Source: Trogon surrucura (lineage: Eukaryota; Chordata; Aves; Trogoniformes; Trogonidae). Taken from it: a stretch of DNA of 64,000 bases. Below the pieces are notes generated by a model. That model was not told where the DNA came from and did not search any database. It saw only the letters and a list, made by a program, of their open reading frames with translations. The DNA lies in contig CM036621.1 in NCBI GenBank assembly GCA_020746105.1, positions 50,130,264 through 50,194,263 on the forward strand. The letters run 5' to 3'. Positions within the stretch are counted from its first letter, which is position 1, and each line of letters opens with the position of its first letter. The position numbers and the translations under genes are program-made. Of the stretch, positions 48,421 to 59,440 are shown piece by piece.

Positions 48421-48690
48421 GATAATAATCTACTATTCACAATTAGATGTAGTTCCAATTTCTTGAATGCTCGAGCAATTATTTTCTTTGGTAATTGAGT
48501 TCCCCATAGAATTCCTCTATTCTGATCTCCTGCTCAGAAAACTAAGCATATTAATTTGAAAAGCTGAATGAATGCCCGGCCAGGATAATGGCAGCAGAAT
48601 AATTGCAAGAAAATCTCTTACAACGGGCTTATTTTCGTCTAATAAAGCTTTCCCTGATGATTGCGCCGCACGCCGTGAATATGATACAAG
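48421..48690. promoter_or_regulatory. Candidate conserved non-coding element
   Basis: Complex AT-rich block with many homeodomain-type cores (CACAATTAGATG near 48438, GAGCAATTATTTTC near 48473, GGTAATTGAG near 48490, CATATTAATTTG near 48547, GAATAATTGC near 48598). It ends in a small CpG cluster TTGCGCCGCACGCCGTG (48661-48677) next to a GT repeat. No open frame or repeat explains it. Confidence is limited by lack of alignment. Confidence 0.32.
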
Positions 48691-48697
48691 CTCTGAA

Positions 48698-48718
48698 GTG
48701 TGTGTGTGTTTGTGTGTA
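48698..48718 (+). repeat. Short (GT)n repeat
   Basis: About ten GT units with a single T interruption, directly downstream of the candidate element ending near 48690. Confidence 0.75.
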
Positions 48719-50319
48719 CAACTCGGTGGAATTTTAACATTCCAAAATCTCTTCCTTGTATTTTTTTAAGTGTTTGAAGATCTGGTTTTTTTTAAATGCT
48801 TACCATTCTGTCTTTTTGTGATGGCTCTTTTGGTGAGAAAAGCAGCTGAGAGGAAAAGTGACACTACCTGCCTGCAGAATTTTTGCGTATATAATGTGCA
48901 TTTACACACACTAGAGTAAAAGTTGAATTCCAGTCTCTAAATGAAGTTGAGGTTGTCTTCCACTAGATGTAGGGCAAATGCCTAGTATGGACGAGAAGCA
49001 TTTACAAAGAAGTTGGAACTCAGCAAAGCATTGAAGGAGAAGAGCGAACATAGGTGCGGAGGGATGAAGCAGGCTGGTGGCATAGCCTCAGCCGTGTGTG
49101 TCAGCGTTACTGGTGTTTGATAACAGTGACTATAAACCTTGATCCATTAAGTTAGCAATAATCCTCTGTGGTTTACATTAAGAGTGTGGTTTGACTAGAT
49201 ATTTTAGTTTTAGTTCAGCAATTTAAGATGATATCAAATACCTTTTTTTTTCTCCTGGGGGGGGTTGCCTACAAGGAATTTGTTTGTTCAAACCAAAGAG
49301 CAGATGACATTGTTATGTGAGATATATCTAGAGAATGGTCTTTAAGCCTTATTTAATTAAGACTGTTCAGCTCTGGGCCCGCATTTGGTGAAAAATGGGC
49401 CCACTGTGTTTTACATTGTTGGAATTACTCTCCCTATTTAATTTTGGGGGGGGATTATTGTTCCTCTGTTATTTCATCTACTGGAGTATTGTGTGAATTG
49501 GATACTTAAATAGCAGATGTGAAGAGAGGCAATTAGTGGGGGTCCCTGACAGGAAGACAGAGTTAGTGCTTTGTCTTATGTTTCTAGATGGGATGTTTTT
49601 CCTCTCGTGACAAGGTCAAGTGGCATAGTCTTAGATTTTTGGAAGAGCTGATGGCCAACTCCCATTGAAGTTGACTGTATCTGTATCTTTTGAGATCCCA
49701 AATGCATTTTGGACCCATTTTCCTTTCATATGTGTTTGTAGTTTGATGGACTTAATGAGACCCAAGGATGCAATAGAAGTCAGACGACTTGAATCAACGT
49801 AAGAGACATTAGAAATACGGCCCACACTAGAGCTGAAGTACTCTAGGGATGCAGAGCTAGTTATGAATGAAAGATTTGTCCTTTTCAGACTTACCGCACA
49901 CCCCAATTTCCATAAGAGATAACACAATCTGTAGATGAATGCCTCCATAAATATTCAGTGTACGTCAACAGTTTATATAGCACAGTGGTGTTAGCTTTTT
50001 GTTATTTACAAGTAGCTGCTGTAGAGGTTTTGCACAGTAAGCCAGCAGCTGGAGCATTTCATACACGACTTTTACTTTCTGGCAATCACATGAGGGATGT
50101 TTCAGACATCAGATTTTTCAAAAAAAACACTGGACATGTAAAACCCCATTCAGGACCTCTCCTTTCCTCTGCCGCTAATACTGATTAGCTGAAACTATTT
50201 CAGAAATTAGTGTTATTTTCATAGTAAAAATATTAAGCAGCACCAAAGAAAGATCTTCCCTATTGCTCTCCCTGGCACCTAGGACATGGGGAAGCAGACC
50301 CCTGAACTGACCAGAGGTG
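48719..50319. other. Non-coding DNA with short G runs
   Basis: G8 tracts occur at 49257-49264 and 49446-49453. The stretch around 49340-49450, with TTATTTAATTAAGAC and two GGGCCC palindromes, is complex, but too little is clear for an element call. No gene recognised. Confidence 0.5.
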
Positions 50320-50432
50320 CATAGAATAGAATATTCCAGTTGGAAGGGACCTCCAATGATCATCTAGTCCAACTGCTCGACAACTTCAGGGCTGACCAAA
50401 CATTAAAGCACGTTATTAAGAGCATTGCCATT
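50320..50432 (-). mobile_element. CR1 LINE 3'-end fragment
   Basis: The plus strand reads CATAGAATAGAATATTCCAG, TTGGAAGGGACCTCCAATGA, TCATCTAGTCCAACTGCTCG, then GGGCTGACCAAACATTAAAG and GTTATTAAGAGCATTGCC. This matches the reverse complement of an avian CR1 3' UTR, in consensus order, of a subfamily different from the copy near 41.1 kb. The match fades at about 50432, where a small inverted repeat (TCTCTAT/ATAGAGA, 50433-50451) begins. Confidence 0.92.
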
Positions 50433-52233
50433 TCTCTATCGAGAATAGAGAGTAGAAGATACAAGTCTGTAATTCCTAGGATGAAGGAGGTTAGGTTTGA
50501 GTCCCCATTTCCAGAGTCTGTGCATAAAGAGTAACAGTACTTTGCCCTGTAACAGAAAACAGCTTTCTTCAAATGTCTTGGTGTTTGCCTTTGTTCTACT
50601 ATGGTACTTTACTCATAGGGTGATGTTCATTCATCTTGAGCTGTGTTTTCAGTGACATAGAGACTGATTGTGTGTATTTTCTGATAATGTGGGATTTTGC
50701 GTGGCAAAAATGCTGTTGTCTGATACTTCCATCTAGGTGCCACGGTGGACTGGTGTGCAGCAGGACTAGAAGCTGAAATCAAAGGATAAAAAACCTTTGT
50801 CAGATAGGAATAAATAAAACCAAGGAAAATACAATGTACATACCTAGCCATAACTTTGCTATTACATTTCCTCTTGCTGGGTTGGCTTAATGGGATATAA
50901 TGACATGAGGCTGAATATTGAGGCACTTTCCTCTGCTTCTGTCAGTGAAGTCACTTTTCATTTCTTCATTGCCTGCCTTCTGCCAGTCATAAATGTTCTT
51001 GGCAAAATCACTTTTATTAAATATACAAAACCCAACCTATCCCTGGCATATTTATTTTCTGTTTTCTGCCTCACTTTATTGGATGGTAGAACAAGCTCCC
51101 TATATCTGTGTCTGTGCAGGTATGTGTATAAATGTGGAAACATGTCTGACTACTGTTGGAGGGAGTATTTTATGTAAAGCAGAGGATAGGCTGCAAAAAC
51201 CATACTGCTGGCTTTGCCGGTGGATTTTCCCTAGTTCTGTATCAGCATGGCTTGTATTTTTCTTGGTACGTTCCATGTCTCTTCCCTGTTGGTATATATG
51301 AGCTATTGCTACAGTCTTTACAAAATGTTTTTGAGGGAGAATTTACAGTATTGTTTTGGTTTTTTTTAATGGAGTCTTTTTGTTGGACAGTAGTAACACT
51401 TGCAGAAAGCTTTCAAGGTGACAGTGGTCTTGAGGTCTTTGCTGCTTTTTTCTTTGTGCCCTTTCTCCCTTGCCAGCCCACCTTGGGGTGGAGGCATTGT
51501 GCTGAAACACCCAGGGACCTTCCCTTCTGACAGGACGAGCCATCTGAGGCAGCTGGCTCTGCTCCTTCTCTGCAGTTGCCTTCCTGCTTCAGCAGGAGAC
51601 ATCTGGGCTGCTTGGCTGCTCTCCTCCACACCAACTGCTGACCTGACCCCACACCACCAACCCTGTGCCCATGGCAGCACCTTGCAGCTTTCCTCCCCTT
51701 GCCCACTCCTTGGTCATTACTTTTATAAGAATTAATCTTTTGGGTGGTTTAATAATTGTTTCTGCGTGGAATGCAGTAACATGTGTGGCAGTACAGCATC
51801 CATCTTCTTGTACATGCAGTACAGCATGCATCTTCTGGCTCAGGCTGGTGGATAAGCATTTAAAGACTGGCAGTAGTGGTCTCAAAACCCACCCATGGAG
51901 CAGTTCTCCAAGTGTAGCCCTCGTGTCGGAATGGGAGTTGGCATCCTGTTTGGAGAAACTGGCTGTGATTTTTATGTGATGGATTCTTGTGACTCTGTCC
52001 TCAACCTAATGGAGGAATGAAAGGTTTACACATTCGGGTTTTGTGGACTCAGAGGTCATGATAAGTTAAGAAAACTTTACATTGCTTCCATCGTATCTCT
52101 ATTGACCCCCAGAGAGTAGTTGAGCTGTGTCCATAGGGTCAGCAGCAGCGTTCTTTAAAAGAAAAGAAAAACTCCTCCGTCTTGTTCTTAGTAGCAAAGC
52201 AAAGTATGTCATGTAGGGAGGAGCATGACTGAA
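50433..52233. other. Non-coding DNA with a 28-bp tandem duplication
   Basis: A direct repeat with a 28-base period at 51788-51837 carries GCAGTACAGCATCCATCTTC and then GCAGTACAGCATGCATCTTC. A GC-richer part at about 51450-51720 has overlapping frames of 97-111 codons on both strands without recognisable domains. No gene is supported. Confidence 0.5.
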
Positions 52234-52450
52234 GGGGGGGGGAAGAAAAAATTGTGTTCTGAAATAAGAAGCTAACAAGATGAATCAGGCCAGCTGAGAA
52301 TTCCTTGATGTCGTCTGTGGTTGGGTCAGACCTCTGCAGAGAACACTTGAACTTAGTGATGAACTGTGAAGTTCAGTTGGGTGTTTGGTTTTTCTCGTTT
52401 GTTCTGTTTGTTTTTTTTTTAAACACACTGGGGTGTTTTTTTTTTTTTTT
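52234..52450. repeat. G9 run and two T runs
   Basis: G9 at 52234-52242; T10 at 52411-52420 and T15 at 52436-52450 bracket AAACACACTGGGGTG. The second T run is followed by CCACAG, which again mimics a splice acceptor without an exon behind it. Confidence 0.7.
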
Positions 52451-55181
52451 CCACAGCAAACCCCAGAAGCTGAATATGAATCCTACCCCAGCAGAATATA
52501 TTTGTTAATATAATGTGGCATTCAGAAGTAATCTGTGTCAAGTATTGAATATCTGTTTTCCACTCCACTGGCAAGTCCGAGGAAGTGGCAGGACATTGGA
52601 GAAGCATTGATTTCTAGCATATGTCATTAGAAGTGCATTATAAAGCTTGGCACAAGGTTTGTCTTAATCCATCTTTTCATGTTCTTTGGAGAAGAGAGAG
52701 ATGAGTGTTGTCAAATCACCAAGTGCCTCTTCTGAATGCAGGCGTGCCTGGGCATAGCTGTTCTTCCAAGCTTGGATCTGTAATCAAAAACAAAATGAGC
52801 CACTGTCCTTCTAGCCATCTGCCACCTTTGGCATCTTCTAGGGTGAAGGATGGCCATTGGGATGCATCTTCCCTTCTTTCTCTTGTGACAGGGGATGTCA
52901 TCTAGCTCCTTAATGACAGGTCCATGTTGATTTAGCGGACTGTTCACTTTCTGTAATCCAACAGTATGCACTATAAGCATGATGGAAAGAAACACAGCAG
53001 TAAAACTGAAGGACAGAGTGGGGTGGGGGGTTGGAAAGAGGTGTTCATTATTCTTAAAAATTCATTTGTTTTGCTTTGTCTAAATGGGGTTTAGTGGGAT
53101 AAATCTTACAGGATTTAAGGAGGTAAATCTGGGGAGCTGTGCTCTTCATCGTGGTGCAGCTTGGAGTGAAGTGCACAAACTTAACCCTATTCAGTTATCT
53201 GAGGCAACTTGTGTGGTGCTAAAATCAGGTTAATTTCAGATCCATTGGTTTTGTTTGTATTAAAAGTTTTTCCATTTTCTTCCTTGTTTTACAAGCTGTT
53301 CCTTAGAGATCGGATGCTTTCAGTCACGTCTTGCTTGATATGTAATTGCATATTCATTTTTTCCAGTTTGAAGAGGTATAGTATGTATTTTCTGCCAGCA
53401 CTTGTCTGCCTCACCTGAGGTAACTACTGTTCACATCAAAATCGCCTTCTCACTGTGGCAAGTACCTAAAATCAGTGAGATCCTGTGTTGACAAGACTCT
53501 TAGCATTGGTGTGTCAATACTGACAAGAAAAAGATGACCTTTGCCTATACGTGTGCATATAAACATACACTTAATGCGTGTGTATATATATGTAGGATAA
53601 AAGAAATTTCTTACAAAAATAAATCCAACAAACCCGAAATGGCAGGTCATGTGCCTTGCGAGGGTTCCTAGACAGTTCTAATTATAAAGAGACAGTATGC
53701 CGTCCCTAAATAGACTTGTAGCCAGATGACATGGTAGCCTCAATGTTTATCACTCCTTGACTCTGTAGATCTGCAGCTCTAAGTTGGAGTTAATGCAAAG
53801 ACACGGGGCTTTTGTCTTAGTATATAATTTTAGAAGTTAGGAATTTCTGGAATGCCACAGTTTAAGAAAAGGCATATTCAACCTGTTAGTAGCTTGAAAA
53901 ATAATAGTGCCTGGAGCTCTATAACCTGTTAAACATCATCATCCATTCTCAAAGAAGAAAAATGTCCTACTGCTCTTTAGAGAGAGGTGAAGCTGGAATG
54001 CTGGATGAAAAATCAAATTTTGGGGGTATTTTAAATTGTTTTATTTTAAAAATAAGCCAACTGGGCCTGAATTCTTTTTCTTTTGACACTTAAAAATTAC
54101 CCTGTTTTTCTCAGGATAAGCTAGTTGCTTAGTTCCTGTCCATCAGCTGACACTACACACTCCAAGCATGCAATTTCTCTCAGTGCTTTATTGACAGACT
54201 GCTTTTATCTGAATGCTGGCGGCAGTGTGGGTGCAATTCTGCGAGACAGTGGTGGGGAACTTGCTCACAATCACTGGGGACCCCAAGGTAAATTCGCCTG
54301 AAAGTGTATTTCAGCATGAGAGAGGGTTACCATGCAGCTTGTGTACACCGAGTAGGAGAAATCTACTGATAAAAGAGCATGGAGCAGGAATTGGAGTGAG
54401 TATTTGCTTGCTGCAAATATGCAATCATTGAATCTGGTGAAAGGGCAACTTTGGGGAGCCTGAATGTTTATCGTAGCAAAAGGCCAGCCAGCTCATTTTC
54501 ATCATGCGAGGTGGTGGTGGTGTCTGAGTCATATTTTCCACAACTTTTGAGCTGTGGTGAAAGTTATTTAAGTGCAGTAGTTTGCTGAGCAAGGCTGTGA
54601 GCGCAGTGTTTGTCAACAGTCTTTGCTTATTTAAAAACCTGAAAAATAGAAATTCAAGACCTGAACTAGGGAAGTTGGGTAATAAAATATACATGGAACC
54701 CTCAGGGGCCCTCAGCATCTCTTGTAGAAGCTGAGTCTCACTGGTTTGTGCGTGTTCAGAGTTGATTTCATTTGTCGCTAGCTAGTGAGTGTGGCTGGTG
54801 CTGCGTTAGCAGGGTTAAATTCTGTTTCCCGGTGCTGAGGCTAAGTACAGATCTGAGCACGATTTGATCCAGGACATGGAGCTGAGATTGGCTTAACCAG
54901 AGGCTCTCTGCTCTTCTGCTTGGCTGCAGGTTGGAGTAGCATTGAGGCTGGTCTCTTTTATGAGGATTGTACCTTGCATTTGGGCTGAATGAGTGCCAGC
55001 TGCTATAGATAGGCACGTGGAGAAATGGCATTTAAGTTGGGCTTATGCTACCCCAGTATCTGTTTGAATGTTCTTGATTGATGAATAATTGTAGCTTCAG
55101 TGACCATGATGGATCATACACAGTATTTTCTTATACCAGATCAGCTTCACAATGAGTATGGAGTCGTACTACAGGATTTTA
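52451..55181. other. Single-copy non-coding DNA, no gene recognised
   Basis: Unique-looking sequence. A short TG/TA-rich stretch lies at 53578-53594, and a GGT repeat occurs near 54510-54521. Open frames stay below 98 codons. Nothing else is recognised. Confidence 0.5.
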
Positions 55182-55217
55182 CATATATATATATATATAT
55201 GTGTGTGTGTGTCTCTC
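55182..55217 (+). repeat. Compound (TA)n(GT)n microsatellite
   Basis: About nine or ten TA units are followed directly by six GT units and a short CTCTC. A TTA/ATT triplet repeat lies slightly downstream at about 55276-55291. Both are likely length-variable. Confidence 0.85.
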
Positions 55218-56805
55218 TTCCAGAGGGCTTGGATGGATGTTTTTGCAAACACATGTAAAATTACAGCAGGAGGCATTTATTATTATTATTTTTTAAAAGA
55301 ATTGTATTGAATTTGGGTACTAGAAACTGGGAGTTAAGAGATGGGACACAGGCTTTTTCAGAAAGATGTCTCTTGAGTATGTTTCATACCCCAAACAGAA
55401 GCCAGTTGAAATAATTAGACAACGAAGATGTAATCCTGTTACTATTCTCAAAAGCTGTGAAACATAATCATCTCATGGAGAATTGTCACTTCTTAACAAC
55501 TCCATCTAAGCTGCACTGTTAACTGAGTAGTCTCATTTTTGCTAGACATTTAACCTTATATACATATAATTTATGGTGGATTAATTTTTCTAAGGTTTAA
55601 AACTTCCAGAGTAGAACAGGAGTTGTGATCCTTATTGCAAGCAAGCTTTATTCATGTTTGCTCTGCTTCCCTTTCCTTTATGTCAGACTCTTTCCTGGCT
55701 GTCTGTAGTACCTCCAGCGAGTGGCGGCTGCCTGTAAGAGCAGGCAGTGTACTGGCATGGATTACCTAGGTGTTATGTGACTGTCTCCCTGTTGGCAAAG
55801 TGTATAATTTGTGCTATATAGTCACCCTGAACAGGCCCAGGGCATCTGATCAACATCAGATCTGGAGCTTGACTCTCCCAGTTAGCAGTTCACTTATACA
55901 CTTACCTGAAATCTTGCGTGGCCTTGATCATTTTCATTGCTCTGTGAATATTCTGGGGTTTTTGTGCATGTGTGATTTTTATTTTTTTTTTCGTAGTGTT
56001 CTCCTTGGTGGAAAGCAGCTGTCTTTTGGTACGTGGGAAGCAATCAGGTGAACAGATGAGGAAAAACAGGGTGCTGTGGTGGGGGGAGATGAAGTGCTTC
56101 AGTAGAATTGCTCTACCGTGCTCCCAGCAAGGAAATTTAATTTCTGGCAGTACTGCTTTGCATTGACTCCAGCTACTATCTGAGGCCTGTTGTCACTAAG
56201 AAAGTAGTTTTTGTGGCAGTGAGTCCTTCAATATCCGGCCTATTCTCTTTCCAAAATGCCTGTTTTCTCATTGGCATGCATGCCTGTGTCCTGTGACAGA
56301 GCTGGAAGCTCACAAGAACACCTCCAGCCATAAGTAACCCCTCAAAAACCTGCAAGAAATTAACTCAGACTTTCTACCTAACTTGGATCATTAATTAATT
56401 CTATCTCTGCCCCCATTACACAATTAGAAATATTGCCAGTGTCCAAATGTGAGATTACTACATCTGTTAGGAAGGGAAAGAAACAAAAGAATTAATGTTG
56501 ATGATAATTTATACTGACACACCGAGGATGGGGAAAACACTCGGGGCACTGAAGACCTGGCCAGAGATTTCAGCTGAACATTTGGAACAGTCTAATGATT
56601 TGGGCACTTTTGGACATAATGCTTCCTTCTTTTCCTGTTTTTTCCTTTACCCCCCACCACCCATCGACCCCAAAATCTTACAAAGCACCTTAGTGTGCTG
56701 TGTACACAGCAACACTGGAAAGTATTCTAGGGCTTTGCAAAGATCTGATTAGCAGGGAGGTCTCTCAAATTATTTTTTTTCTTGATTTTAAATTTTTAGC
56801 ATTAC
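55218..56805. other. Single-copy non-coding DNA, no gene recognised
   Basis: Apart from the ATT repeat and T runs near 55978 and 56767, it holds no recognised repeat. Open frames reach 93 codons with no family signature. Confidence 0.5.
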
Positions 56806-56827
56806 AAAGGACCTTGCAAGGTCCTTT
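56806..56827. repeat. Perfect 22-bp palindrome
   Basis: AAAGGACCTTG is followed immediately by its own reverse complement CAAGGTCCTTT, with no spacer and no mismatch. It lies about 20 bp outside the 3' boundary of the ancient CR1 copy. A palindrome this long is improbable at any given site by chance. It could be a dimeric binding site, an inverted micro-duplication or part of an older element's end. Confidence 0.9.
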
Positions 56828-56847
56828 TGTATAGCACTCTGCATTTC

Positions 56848-58190
56848 TGTTGTTGTACCCATTGGGTCAGACCAGGGGTTCAGCCAGTCCAGCCTTCTTC
56901 CTGTCTGCATGACAAAATGCACTGCTGTTCAGGGCGAAGAGGTAGCTTCGCCTATCCTACAGCGCTCCCCAATACCCACTGGTGACTTTGGGATGTGAGG
57001 TCATTGCCTACCATCTTGGTGTCGACCTTTGTCCATGAGTTTGTCCAAATCATTTTTGAGTCCCCTGGCACTGCTTGTCTCTCCAGCCTTCTGCAGCAGC
57101 AAGTCCCAGTTGTTCACCACCTCTTGTACAGAGAAATTCTTTATTTTATTTCTTTTAAATCGATCTCCTAATTTTACCAATACTCCCTACTTTTTGTTCT
57201 TCATCACTTAGCAAACCGCAGTTCCTTGAGCTTACCGACTGCATCCATGTTTTTGTTAACCTTAAATCAGCAAACTCTTCTCAGCTTTCTTTTCTCCAGG
57301 CTGGGTAGTCTTAACTCTTGGACTCTCTCCTTGTGCAAGGTGGCAGGTCCATCCATCTCCTCTATCATATATATCAGTTGCCCTTGCCTAACTTGCACAA
57401 CCTTCCTGAGACCAGGACTTCACACAGGATGGAGATGCACCAAGGACTTGAAAAGTGGCAAAACACTCGTCACAGTATCCCTCTGGATGATTCACAGCAT
57501 TTTGTTGATTTTTTTATTTTTTTTATTTTTTTTTAGAAGTCATTGCACAATGAGCTGATGATTTCAGATAACTGTCAGTGATGACTTGCAAGATCTGAAA
57601 TTGTGACTCCCATGAGTTCAGCATCACGTAGACATGGTTTAGGTTATTATCCCTACAGGACAATACTTTTAGGTCAACTCCCTCCTCCTTCCTGCTTACT
57701 CAGCTTTTTGACTTTCTGCTAGTGTTCTTCACCATTGCTCTGCCATTTCAGTATATAAAATGGTTTCATTTGCAGACTCTGAGATTTCACAGTTTCTCCC
57801 TTCTCCAGGTCTGTGGTGAAGGTATTGAATGAAATCCTCATTAACATATGTCCCTGGGGGACCCCAGTGCTTGCTTTTCTTCATCCCAAAACCTCTTGCT
57901 TCCTAACCAGCTTTTGGTCCATAAAAGAGACTTTCCTTCAGGCCCATGACAGCTTAGTTTCTTTAATAATCTTTCGTGTGGGACTTCGTCAAAGGCTTTT
58001 TGAAAATCCAATTATTTTGAAAATCCCTTTCATTCACACACCAGCTGACCACCTCGTATGACTCCAGGTTATCAAGGCAGGATTTCCCTTTACGGGAGAC
58101 ACGCCAGTTCTTTCCTAACAAGATCTCACTTATCTGTGTGAGCGGGCGTTTTATTCTTCATAATAAACTACCATCTTAGCAGTGTTGGAA
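56848..58190 (-). mobile_element. Ancient CR1 LINE (ORF2 3' part plus 3' UTR), inactive
   Basis: About 1.35 kb of a non-LTR retrotransposon on the minus strand. The left part (plus-strand view) begins CCCATTGGGTCAGACC and continues with GTTTGTCCAAATCATTTTTG and CAGAGAAATTCTTTATTTTA, matching in order the 3' UTR of CR1 families abundant in turtles and crocodilians. Further right are GGACTTCGTCAAAGGCTTTT and GGATTTCCCTTTACGGGAG, which correspond to ORF2 sequence. On the minus strand, 57851-57871 reads S-T-G-V-P-Q-G, the conserved GVPQG block of LINE reverse transcriptase. The place of the catalytic aspartates (about 57762-57774) is mutated, and frameshifts and stops are spread throughout. It is a dead, 5'-truncated copy, older than the short avian CR1 ends elsewhere in the window. 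Confidence 0.88.
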
Positions 58191-59189
58191 ATAGGACCCA
58201 GTGCTCTGCAGCTCCCACCATCCCCTGTGGAGCCATTTTGGGGATGGGACTCACTCCCGCACAGCTGGTGCCAGGGTCACACGCCTTGGCTCACTCCTCT
58301 GTGTTTTCTCTCTGAAGTTCCTGCACCACTCTGTGGTAACGGGGACAACACCTGATTCTCCTGAGGAAGCATTTTCGGCTCAGAATGGTGAGGGAGAAGG
58401 TTGAATCCTCTGGCAGTGCCTTGCCTTGTGAGTGACATTTGTGTTTTCTGGGGGATATCTGGGCAGTCCCTGTGGGTGCTCGCCTCTGCCTCAGTGGTAA
58501 CCACCAAAATAGTTGTATACAATCAAGGCAGACCAGGATCCTTCACTGGCTTCAGGAGCATTTGTGGAGGATTCTTTATGTCCTTGGGTCCTTTTCATTC
58601 TGTTTATTCCTGTGAAAGGCCTGCTCACAGAAATGGTGTCCCAGGGAGGATGTGGCAGCCATGTTTGAGCCGGTTCCCCCGCCTCAGGGACGGGCAGCTC
58701 AGTGGGACCATGGGCCACACAAGATGTCGCCAGCAGCCCCCTTCTCTGGGGAGAGAGCATCACTGTGGCCTGGTGTTGGGGTCCCCCAAAGGGCCTTAGA
58801 GGTTTTGGGGGCTTTTTGAGGTGTTTCTGCCGTGGGGCCATGGCACTGAGGGAAAGGGGGTGACGTGGGCCTTGCCTCCTGGGCTGGGGCGGCTCTGAGG
58901 GGGGACTGGTTTTATGACAGACACAGCAGGAGCCCAGTAACAAACTGGTGCATTTTTATCCACTGAGGAAAGAAACTTTTTGGAATCCATCCTGGAAAGC
59001 ATATGTAGAGCATTTTTTTTTTTTTAAAATATAAAAATTTGAAGAGGTTTGGAGAAAAGAAACCTTGTTTCCATGCAGCTCTTCCCGTGGCTACCCAAGA
59101 CATGGCTGGCATGCAGAGCAGAAGCAACAGTGTCTCCGAAACTTCGGAGAAGCTCTAATGAAGCATCCCCAGCTCTTTAGTGTGATGGT
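58191..59189. other. GC-rich patch flanking the CR1, no gene recognised
   Basis: From about 58240 to 58910 the sequence is richer in G and C, with phrases such as GGCCATGGCACTGAGGG. Frames of 132 codons (plus, 58,401-58,799) and 150 codons (minus, 58,491-58,943) overlap on opposite strands; the minus product is proline-rich and has no domain I recognise. It might be more of the old CR1 ORF2, another transposon or unique sequence. A T13 run lies near 59011. Confidence 0.4.
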
Positions 59190-59440
59190 TGTCAGAAAAA
59201 ATTCAAATGTGGCAGGTCTCGCATGTTAGCAGCTCAACAGATGCTCCTGTAAACGTGATATCCCAGACAAAACCGTGTAATTAATGCTGCTTAACATGAT
59301 GGCATTTGGATAAATGCAAATTGAAAAAGCATTAAAATAATGTTGTTATTAATGCAATCTGTTAATAGCGGCGGGTGGCGACTCCTGAGATTTCTAATGA
59401 GTCATGCACATATGCGGTTGATATGAAGAGGGATGGCGTG
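59190..59440. promoter_or_regulatory. Candidate enhancer-like conserved element
   Basis: One of the clearest regulatory-looking blocks. It holds GTGTAATTAATGCTGC (TAATTA core near 59278), the POU octamer ATGCAAAT at 59314-59321, further AT-rich TAAT-type cores (CATTAAAATAATG, TTATTAATGC, TGTTAATAGC), an AP-1 heptamer TGAGTCA at 59398-59404, and CATATGCGG. No repeat or open frame explains the sequence, and the motif mix suggests a neural or developmental enhancer. Binding is inferred from consensus sequences, not shown. Confidence 0.38.

Noticed and set aside
50433-50451. Inverted repeat TCTCTAT/ATAGAGA at the edge of a CR1 fragment
   Set aside because: Seven-base arms are within chance expectation, and CR1 elements do not have terminal inverted repeats.
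58401-58943. Opposite-strand frames of 132 and 150 codons
   Set aside because: Both strands open over the same GC-rich DNA, a compositional effect. The proline-rich product matches nothing I know.
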